Assembly (NCBI GenBank): GCA_036399175.1
Contig: DASWNP010000024.1
Location: 1-11,772 of the forward strand
Source: DASWNP01 sp036399175
GTDB lineage: Bacteria > Acidobacteriota > Blastocatellia > Pyrinomonadales > Pyrinomonadaceae
Reading direction: 5' to 3'
Length of the DNA: 11,772 nt
Below, in pieces: positions 6,993-11,772 of the stretch. The position numbers and the translations under genes were made by a program. The first letter of the stretch is position 1, and each line of letters opens with the position of its first letter. The notes beneath the pieces were generated by a model. It saw nothing but the letters and a program-made list of their open reading frames with translations, had not been told where the DNA came from and searched no databases.

Positions 6993-8519
6993 ATGAATAA
7001 CAGCAGACGCAATTTTCTGAGGCGCGCTTCCTTCGTCGGAGCAGCGGGCGCGCTCGCGGCAAGCTCTCAGAGCGCGCGTGCTCAGCACGAAAGCCACACC
7101 GCGCCGCAGCCGCAGGCTCCGCCCAAGACCGACAATCGCTCGCGCATCTCCGCAGGTCAGGTTGTCCCCGTCGAAGTGCCGGACGTGCCGCGTCTTCCCT
7201 TCACTCTGGAAGGCGGCGTAAAGGTTTTTCATCTCATCCCCGAAGTCGTCAAGTGGCAGCTCATCCCCGGCAAAGACATCATCGGCTGGGGCTACAACGG
7301 GAGCGTCCCCGGCCCGACCATCGAGATAAACGAGGGCGACCGCGTGCGCATCCACGTCACGAACAAACTGCCCGAAGGAACTTCGATGCACTGGCACGGC
7401 CTCGAAGTTCCGCCCGAACAGGACGGCGTGCCCTTCCTCAACCAGCCGCTCATCGAGCCGGGTCAGACCTTCACCTACGAGTTCACCGTTCACCAGAACG
7501 GCACTTTCTTCTACCACTCGCACATGGCGATGCAGGAGATGATGGGCATGATTGGCTTCTTCATCGTCCACCCGAAGCGACCATACGCGCCGAAGGTCGA
7601 TAAAGACTTCGGCCTCGTGCTTCAGGAGTGGGCGCTCCTGCCCAACAACCCCATTCCGAACACTCTGGCGATGGAGTTCAACTGGCTAACCGTCAACGGT
7701 CGTTCCGGCCCGCACGCAACCCCGATGCTCGTCCGCCAGGGCGAGCGCGTGCGCATTCGCATGATTAACATGGGCATGGATCACCACCCGATGCACATAC
7801 ACGGCTACCAGTTCTACGTCACCGGCACGGAGGGCGGGCGCATCCCTGAAACGGCTTGGTATCCCGGAAACACCGTGCTCGTCGGCGTCGCGCAGGCCAG
7901 AGACATCGAGTTCGACGCCGTCTCCATCGGCGACTGGATGCTCCATTGCCACCTGCCGCACCACATGATGAACCAGATGGTCTCGATGGTCGGGCCGATG
8001 GCGCACGCCGGTCACGGCTCGCAGACCGGTAAAGGTATGGAAGAAGGCATGGGCGTCGTCACGCAGGGTCATGCTCTTTCGGAAGACCTCGGCCCCGGCA
8101 TGGGGCGCGGCATGGGCATGAGCACGCAGGAGCGAAACGTTTCGAACCTCGTCGGCTCGCAGGAGCAGCATCAGGGACACGCTCAGCAGCCGTCGCCCGC
8201 GCAGGGCAAAGGCTCTGAGGTGCAGCCCGGCCAGACCGAGCGGCTCGGCCAGGTCAGCAACCCGAACGACGAAAGGCGGCGCAAGAGCGTGCCCGGCTAT
8301 CCGCAGGACATGGTGATGTTCATGGACAAGGAGGTGGCGAAGCCTCAGACCTACGGGCTGCCGCCCGGCTGGACGGGCTCGTTTATGGGCATGATGACGA
8401 TGGTCAGGGTGCTCCCGCCCGAGCTGTACGACGAAGTGATGCGAAGAGTCAGAGAAGGCATCGTCGAGGCACCGCAAGGCCAGCCCGCCGGGCAACAGCA
8501 GCAGCACAAGCACGAATAG
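6993..8519 (+). CDS. Two-domain multicopper oxidase, Tat-exported
   Basis: A 508-residue copper oxidase. The N-terminus carries a twin-arginine signal (SRRNFLRR, residues 4-11) ending in ARA30. Copper ligand motifs are all present: HWHG (133-136), HSH (175-177), HPMHIHG (265-271) and HCHLPHHMMNQM (318-329), the last with type 1 ligands Cys319, His324 and Met329. Only 88 residues separate HSH from HPMH, so there is no middle cupredoxin domain. With the type 1 Cys only in domain 2, this resembles a type B two-domain MCO. Residues ~330-508 are an unusual tail rich in Met, His, Gly and Gln, including HAGH (338-341), HQGH (393-396) and GMGRGMGM. Likely roles are Cu(I) oxidation or laccase-like activity in the periplasm. 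AGGAG at 6981-6985 sets the start, and the gene follows the efflux protein by 47 bp. Confidence 0.93.
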   Translation: MNNSRRNFLRRASFVGAAGALAASSQSARAQHESHTAPQPQAPPKTDNRSRISAGQVVPVEVPDVPRLPFTLEGGVKVFHLIPEVVKWQLIPGKDIIGWGYNGSVPGPTIEINEGDRVRIHVTNKLPEGTSMHWHGLEVPPEQDGVPFLNQPLIEPGQTFTYEFTVHQNGTFFYHSHMAMQEMMGMIGFFIVHPKRPYAPKVDKDFGLVLQEWALLPNNPIPNTLAMEFNWLTVNGRSGPHATPMLVRQGERVRIRMINMGMDHHPMHIHGYQFYVTGTEGGRIPETAWYPGNTVLVGVAQARDIEFDAVSIGDWMLHCHLPHHMMNQMVSMVGPMAHAGHGSQTGKGMEEGMGVVTQGHALSEDLGPGMGRGMGMSTQERNVSNLVGSQEQHQGHAQQPSPAQGKGSEVQPGQTERLGQVSNPNDERRRKSVPGYPQDMVMFMDKEVAKPQTYGLPPGWTGSFMGMMTMVRVLPPELYDEVMRRVREGIVEAPQGQPAGQQQQHKHE

Positions 8520-8520
8520 T

Positions 8521-8540
8521 CGCGCCGAACTTCAGGCGCG
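8521..8540 (+). terminator. Hairpin just after the multicopper oxidase stop
   Basis: CGCGCC (8521-8526) pairs with GGCGCG (8535-8540) around an 8-nt loop, starting two bases after the stop codon. The GC stem and position suit a terminator, but no T tract follows, so it may only protect the 3' end of the mRNA. Confidence 0.4.
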
Positions 8541-8544
8541 CTCG

Positions 8545-8639
8545 CTTAACCCGAAAAGTCGGTCGTGATTAAAGCATTGTGCCGAGCACGAATCGCTCAT
8601 GCATAACTGACGAGCACGATTTCGACTTCTCGGGTTAAG
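8545..8639. repeat. Large stem-loop in intergenic DNA
   Basis: The arm 8545-8561 (CTTAACCCGAAAAGTCG) pairs with 8623-8639 over 17 bp with a single mismatch. TCGTG (8563-8567) with CACGA (8615-8619) extends the stem past a small bulge. A 9-bp direct repeat CGAGCACGA occurs at 8583-8591 and 8611-8619. No target-site duplication, transposase or T tract is present. It may be a palindromic dispersed repeat, a structured RNA, or an mRNA end. Confidence 0.55.
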
Positions 8640-8680
8640 CCCGAAGGGACTGATTTGATTTGAGAGGATTTTAACGAAGG

Positions 8681-9351
8681 TTGTTTCACACACCGCGCGA
8701 GCGCGCCGCCGAACAAAGGCGCAGCGAAGTAGACATCGAGCGAGTCACACGCGAGCGCAACCTCGCGGCGGGCATCAAAGAGCGGCGCAAAGAACTAATC
8801 GAGTTGGAGGAGAAACTCGCCCGCTTCGCCGCCGGCGTGAGCCGGACGACGGACGTTGACGAACTGGCGGTGGTCAAGAATCATCTGGCCGCCGTGCGCC
8901 ACATCCTCGCCACCTTCCCCGAAGAGGCCGCGCGCCTCGGCAAGGTCGCCCGCTGCCCTCTACCTTCGAGCCCGGCGTCAAATTCTACGAACGCAAGCGC
9001 GTCGATTCTGTGCCGCCCGTGCGCAACTTGCTCGCGGATTCAGACTCGGCGTCCGCGCGTGAGCTGCGGCGGCGGCGCATCAACGTCGAGCCGCTTGGGA
9101 ATCCCGGGACGGAAGTCTCGAACGGCGAGAGCGTCAAAATGCGTTCATATAAAGGCGAGAACCTGGCATCCTTCACACTTGGAGAGATAGAGGCCGCGCG
9201 GCCAATGCCGCTCGCGGCTCCAGCCACAAACGCTGCACGGTCTGTGAAGGTCAGAGAACATCTTCACGCTCATCCACTTTTCGCTCGGTTGGTGGTTCAG
9301 CCCCTGTTTCCCGGCGACTTCAACGAAGCAATATCAATTACGAAGCGGTAG
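8681..9351 (+). pseudogene. Frameshifted gene of unknown function, coiled coil N-term
   Basis: The first part, from TTG 8681 to about 8950, reads as a charged helical protein (RERAAEQRRSEVDIERV onward, then ELIELEEKLARFAAGVSR). Near 8945-8960 the protein-like reading moves to another frame. That second frame is open from at least 8962 to 9349 and reads FEPGVKFYERKRVDSVPPV, then ELRRRRINVEPLGNPG, then SVKMRSYKGENLASFTLGE. One missing base or two extra bases in the GTCGCCCGCTGCCCTC area would join the halves. The start is also poor: TTG with GAAGG almost touching it, and a stop two codons upstream. The last ~55 nt overlap the converging dehydrogenase gene, so the true 3' end may be earlier. I do not recognise the family. 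A base-calling error would make this an intact gene. Confidence 0.5.
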
Positions 9352-10361
9352 CGCACGTCGCTTTTTAATAATCGTTCGTAGGCTTCGTTGATCTGCTGTA
9401 TGTTAATCAGTTCGATGTCCGCTGTGATGTTGTGTTCAGCACAAAAGTCCAACATCTCCTGCGTCTCCGCGATGCTGCCGATCGTCGAACCGGCAAAGCT
9501 CCTTCTCGTAGGAATGAGGCTAAACGCTGCTACGGGAAGCGGCTCTTCGGGCGCGCCGACGAGGATCAAAGTGCCGTCAACTTTAAGCAAATTGAGATAA
9601 GCGTTAATGTCGTGCCGGGCAGAAACATTATCAAGAATCAAATCGAGGCTTCTGGCGTTCGCGTTCATTTGTTCTTCGTCGATAGATACAACCACCTCAT
9701 CCGCGCCCAATCGTTTCGCGTCTTCCGTCTTTGAAGGTGAGGTTGTAAATACGACCACATGGGCTCCCATTGCTTTGGCGAGTTTGACGGCCATGTGTCC
9801 GAGACCGCCGATGCCAACAATGCCCACTTTTCTCCCGGGGCTGACCTGCCAGTGCCTGAGCGGTGAATAAGTAGTAATTCCGGCGCAGAGCAGCGGCGCG
9901 GCTGAAGCGGGGTCTAAACTTTCGGGCACGCGCAGGACGAAATGTTCGTCAACGACGATGCTTTCCGAATAGCCGCCATAGGTCTGCGTGTTCAAATATT
10001 TGTCTGGCGAGTTGTAGGTTAGAATGTTGCCCTGCTCGCAATACTGCTCTAGCCCCTGCCGGCAGTATTCGCATTCACGGCATGAGTCCACCAGGCAGCC
10101 GACGGCAGCAATGTCACCTATTTTAAATTTAGTAACTTCATTGCCGACCTTACTCACCCTCCCGACGATTTCATGACCGGGAACGACAGGGTAAACGGTA
10201 CTGTGCCATTCGTTTCGAGCCGTGTGCAGATCTGAGTGACAGACGCCGCAGAAAAGAATTTCGATCTCAACGTCGTGCGGCGTAACGTCTCTTCGCGGGA
10301 TATTAAGTTGTTTCAGCGGCGCTTCCGTCGCTTCCGTTCCGTATGCCTTTACGTTCATCAT
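9297..10361 (-). CDS. Zinc-dependent alcohol dehydrogenase (YahK/CAD type)
   Basis: A 354-residue cytoplasmic medium-chain dehydrogenase/reductase. The GroES-like catalytic domain carries GVCHSD (Cys41), GHE (His63, Glu64) and the third zinc ligand Cys159 in LLCAGITTY. The structural zinc site is Cys94, Cys97, Cys100 and Cys108. The Rossmann domain has VGIGGLGH at 182-189, and TTSPSK after the second strand, which in cinnamyl-alcohol-dehydrogenase-like enzymes goes with NADP(H) preference. The closest familiar group is the YahK broad aldehyde reductase type; the substrate cannot be read from sequence. AGGAGG lies 6 nt before ATG 10361; the second Met at 10358 is also possible. It is read away from the cassette array and starts 90 bp past the last attC-like site. 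No attC is seen after its stop, so it is probably not itself a cassette. Confidence 0.93.
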   Translation of the reverse strand: MMNVKAYGTEATEAPLKQLNIPRRDVTPHDVEIEILFCGVCHSDLHTARNEWHSTVYPVVPGHEIVGRVSKVGNEVTKFKIGDIAAVGCLVDSCRECEYCRQGLEQYCEQGNILTYNSPDKYLNTQTYGGYSESIVVDEHFVLRVPESLDPASAAPLLCAGITTYSPLRHWQVSPGRKVGIVGIGGLGHMAVKLAKAMGAHVVVFTTSPSKTEDAKRLGADEVVVSIDEEQMNANARSLDLILDNVSARHDINAYLNLLKVDGTLILVGAPEEPLPVAAFSLIPTRRSFAGSTIGSIAETQEMLDFCAEHNITADIELINIQQINEAYERLLKSDVRYRFVIDIASLKSPGNRG

Positions 10362-10450
10362 AGTAATCCTCCTGGTATTTAATGACTTTGTTGCCCAGTT
10401 GTTTTTTATGCCTGTGCTTGAGCCTCAGTTATCCGAGAATAACTAAAAGC

Positions 10451-10553
10451 ACCTAACGCCCGGCACCACCCGCCGCGCCCAGACCGCGGAGACAATCCAA
10501 GTTCTCGATGAGAGGCTTGCTAATTGCGCGTCCGGTTCAATGACTTATTGGGC
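10451..10553 (-). other. Degenerate attC-like site downstream of crcB
   Basis: On the - strand, GCCCAAT (10547-10553, one base off the RYYYAAC R'' box) starts 20 nt after the crcB stop, and GTTAGGT (10451-10457) fits the R' box GTTRRRY. The R''-side arm repeats the layout of the rightmost attC, including the AA spacer, a single G bulge, then AACCGGA. The other arm pairs with it only in the inner part (ACC-G-CGCGC). The outer 6 bp do not pair, so folding and recombination are likely impaired. Confidence 0.5.
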
Positions 10554-10572
10554 ATCTCAGACCACTCAACCT

Positions 10573-10950
10573 TTAAACATTTCTTACTATCAATGCTCCC
10601 AGCCATACCGCACCCAAACCCAAAACTATATGTGCTGCGACATTCAATATGGCTGAAAATATTTGCCCCTCGTGAGCCAGCCTTAAGGTTTGATAGCCAA
10701 AGGCCGAATATGTGGTAAACCCTCCCAATACTCCGACAATGAGAAATAACTGCATCTCCGGCGAGATTACCTGTGTATTTTCGGCCAGCCCGCCAAGCAC
10801 ACCAATCAGAAAGCATCCAACGACATTAACAATTAGAGTTGCATAAGGGAAAAAAGGCGCGTCGAAGAGGCGGATGACAAGGACACTCGTAAGATAACGA
10901 GCAATGCAACCGAGGAAGCCACCTAAGCCGACAGCGAGAGCATTTTTCAT
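10573..10950 (-). CDS. crcB: CrcB/Fluc fluoride ion channel
   Basis: A 125-residue inner-membrane protein with four hydrophobic segments (~4-23, 33-52, 66-84, 98-120), the usual size for the dual-topology Fluc channels that let fluoride leave the cell. Family motifs are all visible: GGFLGCIARY (10-19), Asn42 in LIVNVVGCFLIG, and GGFTTYSAF (76-84), with Tyr where TTFSTF is usual. The gene is flanked by attC-type sites: an upstream one ends 29 bp before the ATG and a degenerate one begins 20 nt after the stop, the layout of an integron cassette. AAAGGA abuts the ATG with no spacing, so initiation looks poor or uses another signal. No fluoride riboswitch fits in the leader. Confidence 0.92.
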   Translation of the reverse strand: MKNALAVGLGGFLGCIARYLTSVLVIRLFDAPFFPYATLIVNVVGCFLIGVLGGLAENTQVISPEMQLFLIVGVLGGFTTYSAFGYQTLRLAHEGQIFSAILNVAAHIVLGLGAVWLGALIVRNV

Positions 10951-10979
10951 TCCTTTAGCTTACATGGTGCTACCGAGAT

Positions 10980-11066
10980 GCCCAACGCTGCGGCTAAGCT
11001 GCCGCCTGCTGCCTTCGATGATAAAAGAGCTGCTCATTGGCGGTCAGCTTCAGCCGCTTGTTAGAC
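10980..11066 (-). other. attC recombination site (87 bp)
   Basis: Read on the - strand: R'' GTCTAAC (11060-11066), AA spacer, 6-bp stem, bulged G (opposite strand C11051), 6-bp stem, bulged A (T11044), 5-bp stem, central region, then the matching arm, AGC spacer and R' GTTGGGC (10980-10986). The arms are 10990-11006 with 11039-11057. Matching R boxes, a long imperfect palindrome and extra-helical bases on only one arm are the defining features of integron attC sites. Bulge positions and spacer lengths give the orientation, which matches crcB. Confidence 0.87.
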
Positions 11067-11075
11067 CGCCTCTTG

Positions 11076-11126
11076 GTTGCGGCACGAACGCCAGCAGATT
11101 CCTTTCTGCTTGCTTCGTGCCGCAAC
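11076..11126. repeat. Hairpin filling an ORF-less mini-cassette
   Basis: A perfect 13-bp inverted repeat, 11076-11088 with 11114-11126, encloses a second 5-bp stem (GCAGA 11094-11098, TCTGC 11105-11109). It takes up most of the 70 nt between two attC sites (11067-11136) and leaves no room for a gene. It lacks R boxes and so is not itself an attC. A terminator or a structured RNA is possible; no T tract follows on either strand. Confidence 0.75.
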
Positions 11127-11136
11127 TGTCAGGCGT

Positions 11137-11223
11137 GCCTAACGCTACAGATAACAGGCGAGCATAAGCCCTGACCTTTAGCAGGTGTGCCGGGAGCGAG
11201 TCCGGTTCATCTGTTTGTTATGC
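11137..11223 (-). other. attC recombination site (87 bp), overlaps a gene end
   Basis: Read on the - strand: R'' GCATAAC (11217-11223), AA spacer, 6-bp stem ACAGAT, bulged G (C11208), AAC paired with GTT, two more G-C pairs, bulged A (T11201), a less regular inner stem, then the return arm, AGC spacer and R' GTTAGGC (11137-11143). Length, spacers and both bulge positions are the same as in the other 87-bp site, although the stem bases differ. That is the expected pattern of structural rather than sequence conservation in attC sites. Confidence 0.85.
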
Positions 11224-11767
11224 GCGCCTTGCCGCCGATATCGTCTGAGGTCTTGCTCCGCCCTTCTGAGGCTTCGGCAAGTTCTAAATGCACCGTTGTA
11301 TTTTCAGTCACACTCCCAACCGACCCGACCCGCCAACCCACTGCTTCCGGCAACCCCCGCTTGGATGATTCACTCGCCCCGCCGACAGCGGGCACGCCAC
11401 TTCGCTTTCGCTCACTCCGCTCCTGCAACAAACCCAGAGGCGTATACAACAGCAGCATCAGAAGCCTGACGGGAAGGAAGAAAAACATCACCGGGAGCAG
11501 GGCGAGGTCGAGAAAGAAAGTGAGCACCCCTTTACCCACGAGCCGCCATGAACTGCCGACCCGGCCCTCACGGGCCGTCGTGGTAGCACTCTCGAAGAGG
11601 TGGTCGGCGTAGCGCGCGACGGAGCGGTCGAGATGCTTATTGACTTTGGTGAAGACGCTATCTTCCCCGGTCGAGAGGGCGATAGTGACCACGTCAAGGT
11701 TGGCGCCGCAGGCGGGGCAGAACTTGTACCCGTGAGAATCATCTCTCCCGCATTTCGGACAGAACAT
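11207..11767 (-). CDS. Zinc-ribbon membrane protein
   Basis: A 186-residue protein of unknown function. The N-terminus is a zinc ribbon: CPKC (Cys3, Cys6) and CPAC (Cys17, Cys20), which should bind one Zn2+. Residues ~26-79 are mixed polar. Residues ~80-114 are strongly hydrophobic (FFLDLALLPVMFFFLPV and on) and make one long or two short membrane segments, with a basic QERSERKR following on the probable cytoplasmic side. The last ~65 residues are low-complexity. The stop TGA (11207-11209) falls inside the attC, and the final codons are read from the R''-side arm, so this is the gene of the upstream cassette. The ATG is 5 bp from the window edge, so its RBS cannot be seen and the start is provisional. 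Confidence 0.75.
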   Translation of the reverse strand: MFCPKCGRDDSHGYKFCPACGANLDVVTIALSTGEDSVFTKVNKHLDRSVARYADHLFESATTTAREGRVGSSWRLVGKGVLTFFLDLALLPVMFFFLPVRLLMLLLYTPLGLLQERSERKRSGVPAVGGASESSKRGLPEAVGWRVGSVGSVTENTTVHLELAEASEGRSKTSDDIGGKARITNR

Positions 11768-11772
11768 GCGTT

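Noticed and set aside
7686..8513. 275-residue open frame on the - strand
   Set aside because: Antisense to the multicopper oxidase; rich in His/Arg/Leu from complementing its codons, with no SD.
8545..8639. MITE or insertion sequence end
   Set aside because: No flanking target duplication, no transposase, and the arms are internal to a hairpin rather than terminal repeats of a longer element.
8945..8960. Programmed ribosomal frameshift
   Set aside because: No X XXY YYZ slippery heptamer and no downstream pseudoknot evident; a simple indel explains the frame change.
9190..9296. An attC after the alcohol dehydrogenase, making it another cassette
   Set aside because: No RYYYAAC/GTTRRRY pair with a palindrome could be found downstream of its stop.
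10520..10816. 98-residue - strand frame ending in NKSLNRTRN
   Set aside because: It is an out-of-frame reading of crcB that runs into the degenerate attC; the real crcB frame has all family motifs.
10951..10979. Fluoride riboswitch upstream of crcB
   Set aside because: Only 29 bp lie between the attC and the ATG, and none of the conserved riboswitch segments is present there or within the attC.

Overview
The window is bacterial DNA, mostly GC-rich coding sequence with AAGGAGG-type ribosome binding sites that match the CCTCCT anti-SD at the 3' end of the 16S rRNA fragment at the left edge. The mix of genes (J-domain/coiled-coil protein, BNR-type lipoprotein with a Cys cluster, two-domain multicopper oxidase, zinc-ribbon membrane protein) and a 16S gene not followed by tRNA or 23S would fit an Acidobacteriota-like or related soil bacterium. 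That placement is inference; the 16S fragment is too short to decide it by eye.

Left part (1-3000): the 3' end of 16S rRNA, about 180 nt of trailer and a near-perfect intrinsic terminator, so this rRNA copy looks unlinked from 23S/5S. Next come a CoA-binding (YccU-type) protein on the + strand, then on the - strand a J-domain-like coiled-coil protein, a 77-residue basic protein with a textbook SD, and a small secreted protein whose frame is broken by one in-frame TAG.

Middle part (3000-8700): a + strand group of exported proteins with a copper or metal theme. It contains a BNR/sialidase-like lipoprotein with a CECC cluster, a Cys/His-rich exported protein, a TolC/CusC-like outer membrane efflux protein with a His-rich 20-residue tandem repeat, and a Tat-exported two-domain multicopper oxidase with a Met/His-rich tail. 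The last three all carry HxGH motifs. The efflux protein and the oxidase start their predicted mature chains with nearly the same peptide (QHEGHT / QHESHT). No RND pump, adaptor, P-type ATPase or copper regulator is in the window. A structured intergenic element and a frameshifted gene of unknown function follow.

Right part (9297-11772), all on the - strand: a zinc-dependent alcohol dehydrogenase (YahK/CAD type), then a short array that looks like integron gene cassettes without an integrase in view. Two 87-bp attC sites share the same R boxes, spacers and two bulged-base positions. A third, degenerate attC lies just after crcB. The cassettes, in reading order (right to left), are a zinc-ribbon membrane protein whose stop lies inside an attC, an ORF-less hairpin mini-cassette, and crcB (fluoride channel). 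This cassette array is the most notable find; if an integrase exists it would be expected just past the right edge.
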